Source: Gonapodya prolifera JEL478 (taxonomy: Eukaryota > Monoblepharomycota > Monoblepharidomycetes > Monoblepharidales > Gonapodyaceae). From it: 64,000 nucleotides of DNA. Location of the stretch: contig KQ965746.1 in NCBI GenBank assembly GCA_001574975.1, positions 195,812-259,811 of the forward strand. The letters are read 5' to 3'. Of the stretch, positions 33,096 to 44,287 are shown in pieces. The translations under genes and the position numbers were made by a program. The notes below the pieces were generated by a model. That model saw only the letters and a list, made by a program, of their open reading frames with translations. It ran no database searches and was not told the origin of the DNA. The first letter of the stretch is position 1, and every line of letters begins with the position of its first letter.

Positions 33096-36000
33096 TCATG
33101 TCCACGGGGTAGACGGGAGAGGGACTTCGACGAACTTCTCCTTTTCAACTGCACGACGCATTGTCATGATCTGTTGAGTAAACTTATCCCGGTTCTTCAT
33201 GGATAAGCTATCTTCAATGCCTTCCATCAATTGTGTGATTGCCTTGAACAATACAACGCGGATGTGACGGGATAAACTCTCAAAGTGACAACGAAAATAG
33301 AAAGACTGACCTTACTCAACGTTTCCTGCCTTTCAGGGTACTGCACACTAATGAATTTCCGAGTGAAATCTATGAAAGCCGACTTGCACAATAAGACGAG
33401 ACCGAGGAGCGGCCGGGAGAGGCTCCACTGGTTGGAAGTATCGTCGAGAATGAGAAGCTGAAGGGTTTGTGCCATGATCAGAGGTAGGACATCGCTGTAC
33501 TCCTTGGCAGAACGGACTATGAAATGTTGTTCTGGCGGTTTCGCTATCCGTGGCATATGCCCAGAGGTGGTTGACGTAAATAAAAATGTAACGATGTGGT
33601 CCAGAGTCAGAGCGGCTTCACTTGAGGTGTTTGCCTGTAAAGAACGAAGGCCCTCGATACAGGCGCGCATTATGTACAAGAATGCGCCATCCGGAAGCGA
33701 TTTCAGGGAGAATATGAGCTCGGTAGTGAAATTGTCCAGAAAGGAGAAGAACGCCTTTCGTTGGATCGTAATTAAGAAAATACCCATATGCCATATGGCC
33801 ACACCCAAGGTACTCACAGTTGTGAGTTTCGGGAAGGCAAGTATGTCCTCCAGTGGCACTTCGAGCATCATATTTATGATTACATCCACGGCGATTTCCA
33901 ACGCGCTATCGTTGTACAGGTCGAAAACCCCGAAAGGGACATAACGTCCAGCGATAGATAAGCGCATGATGGAGCTGCGCCAAAAGGGCATCGAGTAAAA
34001 AGTATGTAGAGAATCTCTTTCGAGTGATCACCTACAAGCAAGCTGAGATGCCCTTGAACTTGTCCTCATATTTCCGGGCTTCTCCAACATTACGTCCGAT
34101 AACAAACCGACCATAGGTTTGTAAGACGCGAGATGTCTCCCGAAATAGCAGAATGCTTCGAAAGCGCACCCGTTCCGGTTATTGAGTGGGTTGGTCTCAG
34201 CAAGCAAAGAATAAAATACCCACCCATTGGGGGACGAGACATCAAAATTGAGTCTTTGCTGTTTGTTGGCGACAAACTCCCCAAAGAACTTAAGGATTGC
34301 GATTGCGACAAAGGTGTCGTGATTGGCCTCCAATGCACGTAACAAGACTGGCATATATGGAAGGAACCAATCAAAAAACATGGTGTACTGTCTACGGTTC
34401 TGTAGCGGCATAAGAAATCCCCTGGTGCGCAAGTGTTTTGTTACAATTAAAGAAGCATTCGCCCGAATCACATGTGAGACGCACCTCATGTCCCGGAACA
34501 ACCCATCCATCACAATCTTAACATCTTCTCGTCGCAATTCCACCGCATTCAGTTGACCAAGTCTATCAAGGCGTTGACCCCATGGAGACATGAAGGTGAA
34601 CACTTCGGCTTCAGTAACGTCATCCCCGGCAAAGAGCAGTCGCGAGAGAGCACTGTAGAACTGCCCAAGGTTTTGACGACAAAAAGTTCAAATATGGCCG
34701 AAACACAGCACGTACCAAGTTGCGATTCCTCTTTGCAAATCCGCTATTTGACGGCGCTTGCAGAAACGGGAATTGGGAATGGTGTTGGATGACAACAGCT
34801 GTCATGTCCAGTTTCCGGAGCATTTTGACACTCGAGTACCCTTGAAAGGGCGAGGAATGTTTTCGTACACAATTCACCAGGAATGTTTCACAAAACCTAC
34901 CCGTGGTGAGATCTGCAAACAATTTGATGCTAGTGTGCATGATGCTTTGCTTCTTGGACCATGTCTGTAGGTTGCTTATCCTGATGGTGAAAGGTTCAAA
35001 CTCTTTTCTCTATCAAAAGACACAAGCACTGACAGTTTCCGGACGATAACATCAAGAACAGCGTTTTGGTCGGTTAATCCACAAGATTCCGCAAGCTTCG
35101 CATACAGCTTAGTGGCTCGCTGTGCCTGGTCACCAATATAGGACTTTTTAAAAGCCTGAAAGAAACTAGCAAAGCTCAAATCAAGCCGTGCGGATGGTGG
35201 CGCGCTTTCTGAGAGTTTTAAGAGATTAAGGACCTTGGAGGAGAGCTCCCCATCGAGCATATCATCTTCATCGGCACTCTAGCACACGAGAGCAGTTTGG
35301 GACATCATACATAACCAACTTTCATTCGCTTTTCTCACATAGTATGGAGTACGGGCGGAGACAAATGCAGCAGCGACATTAATAAGCCACGCCGTTCGGG
35401 CTTGATTTTTCAAATCATTTTTGTATCACATAAAGGGCAAACTTTTCGACAAACGTACCTTCTCCAACAATTCGCGCTCTTTGTGGATCCGGTGGTTGCG
35501 CTATCTGCCCTGACGAAAGCAGATCAACACAGCTTATTAGGTAGGCTGTAGTGGAGGAATACGAGAAACGCGCAATGGATGCAAGTTGCTCAAGGAGCAC
35601 GCTATCTTCCCCTTCCTCTGCTGGAGTTCCTAGCTCTGTTTCGTCACTACCGTCCATGGCAACGCTTTCATCAACCGAGACAAGTGCAGCCGAGCCAGGG
35701 TTGGGAGGAGGATTCTCTAACCGTGCCCCAACAAATGTTTGTACTAATTGGACACATAATTCCTTAACTCTCTCCACAATTTTCGGCCGTACACTGGTGG
35801 TCAAAACAGTCATTCGAGACCAAAAAGACATGAGATATCCGACGCAATTGTGTGCCGCGCCATTGGGACCAAAGGCAGAGTCCGTAATTTGTGCGACTTG
35901 GTCCAGCCACGCCATGGCGTCCTCCGATTCCGATACTTCCGAAAGCTGGTAAACCGACTTTAATCGGGCGATGCAACGGCAGAATTCATGGAACGTCGTT

Positions 36001-37391
36001 TCGTCAGCCAAATGTCGCCGCGAATGTGTCATTATCCCAAGGGTTCCTTTGAGAATATGAGTCAAGAAGCCTTTCTTCTCTTCTTCACTGAACAGCGACT
36101 TGCGAGTGCTGACAAGAAGCGAAAGAGCATCGAGAACCTAAGTCATAATCAGTCTTTTCTATCGACGACAATAGACTCGTAGTTTTACGCATTACCTGGC
36201 CTGTCAGAGGGGGATCAAACGTCTCGAACGCATCAAAAAGGACTTGCAATGTCGTAGGATCGCATATGAAAATCCTCCAGGATCCAGGTATCTGAACAGA
36301 TCCGGTAGACTCCTCCGATTCCTCAGAGTTCGTTCCTGCAAGATCGAGTTCAATCGCCAACGATGACATACTTCAAACGACCCATCAAATTACCAATGAA
36401 ATCGAAATTCAGACAATTCTTGACGAGTAGCAAGCACGATTCTTTCATTCGTGCCTCCTGGCTGTCTATGTGATGAGATCAATCTCGTCAACTTTTCTTT
36501 GTTCAAGTTGCATGGAGAGTACATACTGTTCGAGAAAGCCACCTTCCTTTCAACTAGAGAGCGCAGCATCGTCATCGACATCTGAAAGACTTCGAACAAG
36601 TGCGAATCCCGGAAGCTGACGGCTGTAGAACTGGATGTGGTTCGTTTGCAGGGACAATGACGGTGACCATCATCACTCACCTGTCTTTCTATGGCGCAGC
36701 AAGCTTCTCTGAGGTTGTGAAGGTGGGACACTCATTTCACCAACGAATTGACTGAGAAGAGTAAGACCAGTTACTGATAACTCAGTGCTCCCCTGGCACC
36801 GCAAGATTGGTGAGTGCACTCCATGGAAAAGTTTATCTCATCAAACATCTAAAGTTACCTGAAGGAAGTTGCGGGCATCTGAAACGATCTCCTTGAATGC
36901 ATCGTCGTCCAACCATCCAAGTCTGGTAATCTGGCACATAAGTTTTATGAATGCATTTAGAACGTAGTTTGGCAATGTAGGGTGCTGGTACATGTAAGTC
37001 AAGACGAGATTTCCTGAAGGATACAGATCCAATGAGGTGTGTTCGTCACAATGCATGATGGGACTGTAGATTCACTCAGAGAGAGTTTCTGCTCCGGTTG
37101 TAGTATCGCCCAGTGATCACCAACAAGCTTTAGCAATATTTGCGACGAAAAGAGCTGGGTCCATGGGGAACTTGTCCGTTCGAGAAGGAAGGAAAGCTTC
37201 GCAACCGTATCATTTGGACTTTGGGCTGCATCAGCAGTGGCATGGATTGGAGACGTGTCACCAATGCCAGCAGCAACGTCAAAGAAAGTTGGGAAAGTGG
37301 ATGCAAGAAACTGCTCTGCTGAACGACGCTCGTGAAGGTCGGTTCCCGAGAAAGCAACCTCACACGCCCTTTCGATCTGGGCGAGTGACAT
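33096..37391 (-). CDS. XPO7: Exportin-7 (RanBP16-like nuclear transport receptor)
   Basis: This is a HEAT-repeat importin-beta family receptor. It starts MSLAQIERACEVAFSGTDLH (37391), with the conserved LLERTSSPWTQLFSSQILLK. The order of later blocks matches human XPO7: ITRLGWLDDDAFKEIVSDA, FRDSHLFEVFQMSMTMLRSL, VQIPGSWRIFICDPTTLQVL and YHEFCR-type FHEFCRCIARLKSVYQLSE, then FASFFQAFKKSYIGDQAQRA. Next come MRCVSHVIRANASLIVTKHL, LNFDVSSPNGWVFYSLLAE, YVPFGVFDLYNDSALEIAVD and NQWSLSRPLLGLVLLCKSAF. It ends NRDKFTQQIMTMRRAVEKE with a stop at 33096-33098. More than ten short introns are present. Exportin-7 handles several cargoes in animals. The gene is absent from the standard yeasts, which fits an early-diverging fungus. 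Confidence 0.94.
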
Positions 37392-37519
37392 GAGCAAGAT
37401 TGGTGGCTCAGAGATGAAGCACGAGCACGAGGCTCCGGAACTCAGTAATGGAAATGGATGTGCGAATTTGGTGTTGTGGTGCAGGATTGTGGGGCCAAAT
37501 GCGAAGCCAGTTGAAATCA

Positions 37520-38842
37520 TTAGGGCTCAACATTCACAGTTTTAAGTTCTACAGATACGGTAGGAATTTGTGGGGGAGTCTGATGATTCTGGAGTCTCAA
37601 TTCCAGAGCTTTCAAAGCCAGTGCCCTACGTAATGTGACGATTTATATCAAGTGCAAATGACAAAGCTGCACCGGCGTACCTCCTTCTTTCCGCGTCTGC
37701 TTCTTCGGATCCTGGAGGTGGTTTTCTCCTCGGAAGTTCATTATCTGGTGCCGACCCTATTTCGGAGGAAGCTACAGAACATAGCCCAAAGTTCTTCAGG
37801 ATTTCGAACACCATATTGGAAACGGGTTTCACGATAGGATGCGCGAGCTCCGGAAAAAAGCTCGCAAAGGAGAAAGTTTCACTTCGATCACCACGGATCC
37901 CTAACAGCCATTCTTCGGGTCAAACACCAGGGTGGTTTCAACACAATTGAACGAACCGTCTTGTCGCTTGAAGAAGCGAATGTATATCCACGATATAGCT
38001 GTACCAAACAGGACGAGAAATCCTTCAGCGTGAACAACGCCGACGCTCATGAGACTCAGGAAGAGGACAACAAAAATTGACGGTAGGTACTAACAGTTGG
38101 CGCAGATGAATGATCGTAGCTCTTAAATGAACAAAGGACTTCCCGAAAGGCTTACTTTGACTTTTATCGAGAGGAGGTCTTGAAAGAACGACACCCGGTG
38201 CTCCGGCACAACATTTTTAAACGCTACCAAAAATGCACTGGATATGGAGAGCAAGCCATTTGCCTGCGTCTCGTACCTAGCCAAGAGATCCGGAACGTTC
38301 TAATTCCAGATTGAACAAGGTGAACACGAACACCTCACAACAATTGTGACTTTCCCGTTGTGGCGTAAAGGACAATGTACGCGATCATCGTCAAAAAATA
38401 GGCGACTGCATTTACGAGAAGAACAAAAATGGCAAGTTCCTTTGTGCCGTACAGATTCTCGAGGTAACGACCACCTGGGGATTAATGACGCTGAGAAAAC
38501 GCGACATTGAATGTTGGAAAAAGGCCACTACCCACCAAACCAGACAAATAAAATATTTCCTATGAAAGAAACTAAGCGCGTCTCGAAGAGACCTGCTGTC
38601 ACGAACACCCATGGGTACATCCAATAGCCTGGGACCAGACCTAGCTTTTTAAGGCCGGTTCAAGCGCTCAATGCCCCACCACAATACATGAGACTCACCA
38701 TCGGATTAATCAACGGTTTAGAGTCATTGTCGCCCACTGTGGTTTGATATCGAAAGCTCAAATGATTGAGAATGGTAAGGGAAGACACAACCACCACCAG
38801 TGTCCGTGATACTGGACCGCCTCGGAGAAGGGATGTCGACAT
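37520..38842 (-). CDS. TMEM115/DUF1751 rhomboid-like Golgi membrane protein
   Basis: Exon 1 (from 38842) is MSTSLLRGGPVSRTLVVVVS followed by a hydrophobic segment. Next come LGLVPGYWMYPWVFVTAGLF, ETRLVSFIGNILFVWFGG, ENLYGTKELAIFVLLVNAVA and LTMIAYIVLYATT. Two further hydrophobic segments follow (IFVVLFLSLMSVGVVHAEGF, LVLFGTAISWIYIRFFKRQD). The tail has FDPKNG and, after an intron, RRALALKALELRLQNHQ. This order (membrane start, PGY-type motif, ENLYGTKEL, RRxLALKAL tail) is that of TMEM115 and its fungal DUF1751 relatives, non-proteolytic rhomboid-fold proteins of the Golgi. No rhomboid Ser-His pair is evident. The stop is at 37520-37522. The start lies 97 bases from that of TSC2 on the other strand. 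Confidence 0.85.
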
Positions 38843-38939
38843 CGCCAGAAGGGAACGGAGGGGTTGTGGAGAAGGGGTGAAGGCGGGATGAACTCGTGTG
38901 GGCCGCCGGCTAAATTTCGCTGAATGGTCTCACCCCAGC
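38843..38939. promoter_or_regulatory. Divergent promoter between TMEM115-like gene and TSC2
   Basis: Only 97 bases lie between the two predicted start codons. It must contain both transcription starts, or the leaders overlap. No specific element is recognised. Confidence 0.4.
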
Positions 38940-41900
38940 ATGGATTTCTGGCGCTCACTCGCAGGCCAGAGAAGTGGATCGGGTAGAAGTGGATCGACGT
39001 CTGCTGCGGGGAAGGTTGAGGCAGATTCGCTTTTGCAAAAGGCATCGCCCGAGCAGTTGGCAGCCCAACTTCAACATGTGAGAGCGCGCGTTGTTTCACA
39101 GGGAACCACATCCTGGACATAATTGGTGCCTAGGTTTTATCACAGCTGCGATCCACTCAGTCGACTGATGTCAGAGTTGGGGCCATAGAGGAGCTGTCGA
39201 AGTTGGCTTACTTCTACGACATCTCATATGAAATCGATGAGGCATGGGAAACGGTACGATGCCTCATAGAAGATTCTGAAGAGCGCAATCGTCGTTGTGG
39301 GTGGAAATTTATCGCCGCGGCAGCGGAAGGCAACTATCAGCATCTAGGAGCTCGACGCAAGACATTTCTCCGTGCCCTTGCTCAACCGTTGAATCACGGA
39401 ACGGACTTTTCACTACAAGTAGAGCTCTTATTGCTGCTGACACGGGATGGGAAGGATACTTCTGGTGTAGAAAGCGAACTATCGATTGTGGCAGACTACT
39501 GGTGCCGGGCCTTTGCAGATCAATTGGCGTCTCGGAGAGCAGGGAAAGCGGTGAAAGGGGCGATGGATGTTAGCACCCTGAGGCCAATCGGTGGGACGGC
39601 CGGCTTAATTTCAACAATGGACGAAGCTCCCAGTTCAAGGGTTTCCGGAACCAACACCCCCCATCCGGTTTCTGTGATGAAGTTCACCCTTCCTTTGAGA
39701 GAAATGTCGATTTTGGTGGAATTTGTTGGGCGGGCTTTGCGAAATCGAACAGTTGGGATGACAGGAACCGCTGAAGCTACCCTACTTCAAGATGTTGCCC
39801 GGCTGCTTTCTCTGACCGTCGATCCGCAGATCAGAAGCGCCTTCGCGACCGAAGAGCTTGGACTTGATGTCATTGGCGATGAAGCCATCCGTGCGCTGGA
39901 AGGGGTGTGGGAGCAGTGCCCAATGTTTCCAACAGTGGTTGGGCCGATTGTACGAGCCTTTTGTTGCGCCATTGGCTTTCATAGTACGTTTGAGCGTGCC
40001 TGGCGTTCAATCAAAGGTCTCTTGCAATCCACATTTCGGCACACCGTCTCCCAGACTCTGTGTGATATTCTGGATACACCAGACGGGATTGAGGGTCAAA
40101 ATTCAGCCCGCGGTGCCATCTTCTGTCTTGGTATGGCCAGTTGGGGTGCAAAATCGGGTTTTGATTTCACGATACCCCGGAACCAAGTGTTGCGGAGTTT
40201 CTCGGAAGCTACCCTTCGTCGATGGGATGTCTTGGACTACGAGATACTCGTGGCATTGCACCGTCTGGTGCACCACAGTGACGTTAGAATGCAACAAACT
40301 GAGTGGCTTACAATCATCGAAATTCTTGTCCGGTTAAAACGACATCACAAGGCTTCCGTAGACGATCGAACTCCGAAAGAAGATGACAATGATTTCGGAG
40401 TTGCTCCTGAAAGCGACTCTGCTCCATCCGCATTGAGCCTTTATTCGAACCTGTTGAGATCGATTCGGAAGCTGAAGATGCAGAGCTCAGAGAGTGTGAT
40501 CTCAGACATCCCCGACAGCTTTATGGACCTGCAATTAGAGCTGTGTGGTGTATTAATTCCGTCTGTCTCACCGATGGATTTCTACCAATCCTCCGCGGCA
40601 TATGCGGCGCTGCACCCGAGCCAAGCTGACCAGAAACCAGCTTTCGTTCCGGGGAACTCCCGGAAACTTCTACCATCTTCTGTTGTGATTGATGTTCTCA
40701 ACTATGTGGAAGCGTCCCAACGTCTCTATCCAACCAACGGCTACTGGATGAACTTACTGATAGCAGTGTCTCAGTCATTCTATGCACAAGAAACACGCTC
40801 AAAAGTGCGACGGCGCTACTTGGAAATAGCGTTTCAACTTTATTGGTCGCTCAGAGAAAAGGACCGGCTTACTGTTCTCCAGAACGTTCTTCTTCCCTTC
40901 ATATACGATCATTTGGTTGAAGAGCGGGATGCCGATATTTTCCCAATGCTTACACAATTTGCAAAGCAAGTTTTTTGGCGAGAAACCAGTGCAGTAAGTA
41001 CGGGTGCCGAAAGGCTCTTACGAGCTCTCTTCAGATGCGCGCGACAGGAGATGGCTCGAGGTGCTACCGATTGCGCTGAACTTGCAGTTCAGTTGTTCTT
41101 AGGATGCCTCGATGGATCACACGGTAACAGCAAATGGGCACCCTTGGTATTTGAGAACTTAGTGAGCATTGCGAATTCGTCCGTTGGAAAAAACAGAGAT
41201 GCGCGGATGTCTGCGCTTAAATGTTTGCTGGATATTCGTGCGGACAGCGACTATAGATTGTGGTTTGCGGGAAGGGAAAACATTCCCACGCGTGGATCAA
41301 CGATAGATTTCGGGACATATTCCGCACGGGAGGAGACAGAACCCATGATCACTCAAGCGTTTGTGCCATCAGTTGTTTGCTATGTGGCAAAAGAAGACAC
41401 AGAGGATCTCACCCCGATGCAACTCAGTGCAGTGTCGATTCAACAAGGGTCAAAAGAATCAGTGGATGATTCGAGCTCGATCTCGAATGACTCTGTGAAC
41501 GATGACCCGATGCTTGTGGCCGAGAGCGACATCCTGATTGTAATGGACTCCATGGTTGATCTGCTTGTTGAAATCATGAGAAACGAGGCAGACTTTGAAG
41601 TGTACTCGTTGGTCATGGATAAGCTTGCGGTGCAGTTGAACTTCTTGCGGGTATTTGAACACTCCAGACTTGGCCTGCAGCGACTTCGCACTGTCTTGTG
41701 TGACTCCATTCTGAATGATCAACTTGCTCCAAACCTCAAACTTCCGAAAACAGTACGAAAGGCAGACCTGTACGTGCGAGCGTACCGCCTTTTGGCTGGG
41801 TTAATCCCATACGCGAAGCAAAGCTTCAGCAAATCAGATCAAGACGAGATTGTCGGTGCGTTCCAGCTAGGGCTAACCAAGTGGACACAAACGGCACGTC

Positions 41901-44163
41901 CTTGTACCCACGCGTTACTTCTATGCATGTACGAGCTCCCGCTATCTATGGTGAAGCATTTGGCGGGAACTCTTGACCGAATGGGAAGGATTATGTCCAC
42001 GACCGCAATCGCTGTGCATATATTGGAATTTTTGGTGTCTCTAATAAAGACCCCGAATCTTTGGGCAAACTTTGTGGAAGCTGATTATCAAAGAGTGTTT
42101 GCAATCGCACTTCGGTACATTTTACACGCTGCATCGGCTCCGCCGTCCGCTGGGCCTCAACCCGGCACATCTTCGACCAAAAGCGAGTCGATTCACCCAC
42201 ACCCTCGGGAGACAGCAAACGCTTCCCAATCCCATTTTAGTCCGGTTGCCCAAAATGCACTTGCACAATACGTGATATTCCTTGCTTATCATACCATAAC
42301 AGTGAGATAATTGTTTCTAGGAACCGGCGGCAACTCTAACGAAAGTCTCCTGGTAGCTCTGGTTCTCGTCTATACGGCTATCTGATCGTCGAAAGTTTGT
42401 TCCTTATATTTTGCGCAATCTCGCGCTCGCAAATGGCACTTCTAGGCCAATTGACGAGCGTATAGAAGTTTGTGTCGACATGTTGATGCGCTTCTCATTT
42501 GCAAATGCCGAGCCAAAGCCTCAGAAATCTCTTGTGACAAGAGTTATGTTCGACGATGCTCCTGCCGGACAGGTCCTCACAAAAACTTGGCTACAAGGTG
42601 AAAACTGCAATGCAAACACGTTGATCTCCTCCAATTACGTTCTTCTCTTCAGGGAATGCTTTATTGACGATAAGAGTACTGAAGTCGTCGTGCTGGGCGG
42701 AAATATCCATTCGGCGACCCACTGGCACCACTGTGTTTTTGTCGCGTCTGGAGAATAAATTTCGCGGAGAAGACATTGATGTTGTATCTGTTGCATCCAT
42801 CTTCATGACGGGAATTGAAGCACCAGCAAGCAACATTGCCGAAGATATCCAAGCCACACCCCTGCACCGTCATGGCCGAGTTGGGTCTGACAGTAATATT
42901 ACCAGCGCAGCAAGCAATACAGAAACTACTGGTGGAAGTGAAAGCCTACGGCGCTCGCGAACAAATCCTTCTTCTGGCCGACCTTTTATCCGAAGTACTC
43001 TCACTGACGGAGCCACGAAAAGCTCGGAAACCACAGACGGCCCTGTTTCCAGTGACTCTAGTGCAAGGGACGCTCAGTGGTCATCCATGAGCAGCAGCTT
43101 TACTTTGGAACCTCTTCTTCGGACCAAAACTGAGGCTGGTAACGGATACAATGCAATACGGAAGGACGATTTGCAGCTGTTCGAGCCAGCATTTGTCTTT
43201 TCCAGCTTGTCGCTATTCCCAGACCACAACCACCGAGATGAAGTGAGACTACTTCCAGACAATGCTGCAACATCTCGAGCATTGTCGGTTATGGACTTGA
43301 CGCCACTTATGGATCACTTTAACGTGGGCGTTGTCTATGTTGGACCAGGACAGACCACCGAAGTCGAAATATTGCAAAACACTGGGGGGTCTGCCGCTTA
43401 CAATGAATTTCTTGCTGGTCTTGGGAAATTTGTGAAGCTAAAAGGTCGCAAGGATATTTACGCAGGTGGTTTGAACACGGATGACGACATCGATGGAAGC
43501 GAAGCAGTACTTTGGAACGAGGGGGGAGGCCAAGTGATCTTTCACTGCGCCACTTTGATGCCCAATTATGAACATGATCCTAATTGCACAGCAAAGAAGA
43601 GACATATTGGCAATGACTTCGTTTTGATTGTGTGGAATGAGTCAGGGCGCCCCTTTGGCTTCCGAACAATTCCCAGCCAATTCAACTTCATTAATATAAT
43701 AATTGAGCCGGTGGATGCGCGCTACAGTTCAGGAACTGAAGGGAGTCGGCGTACACCGGACAATACGTACTTCAGGTTAATGACACAAAGACGGGAAGAC
43801 ATGCCTGAGTTCGGGCCTGTTTCGGAACCAAAGCTCGTCTCAGCTATCAGCATTCCAGCTTTGGTACGTCATCTTGCTATAACAGCAGATGTGTTTTCGC
43901 AACTCTTTCAAAAGCAAGGAGACGGAACCACACTGGAAGAATGGGTCTCGAACTGGCGAACCCGACTGCGCGACATAAAGCGGGTTCGTGAGCAATCTCA
44001 ACCCGGTCATACCGTACCTTCGCGTCAAGGATCAGTGGCGAATGTTGTTTCGCCCAGTCAGCTACCGAACACAAGCAGTGGTGCCGGACCAAGAGGGTTG
44101 TATAATGGACAGTCTCAGATGGACCAACTCGACGTTGTCCTTGATTTTACACGAAATACCTGA
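38940..44163 (+). CDS. TSC2: Tuberin (TSC2), GTPase-activating protein for Rheb
   Basis: Exon 1 gives MDFWRSLAGQRSGSGRSGS. A long HEAT-type exon (about 39149-42302) starts LRSTQSTDVRVGAIEELSKL and YDISYEIDEAWETVRCLIED. Splicing near 42303-42356 joins AYHTIT to LWFSSIRLSDRRKFVPYIL. The next exon has CVDMLMRFSFANAEPKPQK and LTKTWLQG. A later exon opens with CWAEISIRRPTGTTVFLSRL, equivalent to the human GWAEILVRRPTG block. The Rap/Ran-GAP domain (about 43180-43990) has EPAFVFSSLSLFPD, VGVVYVGPGQTTEVEIL and FLAGLGKFVKLKGRKDIYAG. The catalytic 'Asn thumb' is in HIGNDFVLIVWNESG (Asn codon 43612-43614), and FNFINIIIEP follows. The active residue is present. TSC2 restrains TORC1 by inactivating Rheb. 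Whether TSC1 is present cannot be judged from this window. Confidence 0.94.
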
Positions 44164-44287
44164 TGGTTTTGATTTCTCTTTCATCTGTATATAATTTACC
44201 AGTGATAGCAAATAGTGCAACTGTTGCACCTGCCCGAAGGAGTGCGATTTTTATATTGACTAAATGAAGAAAGGAGGGGGAGATTAA

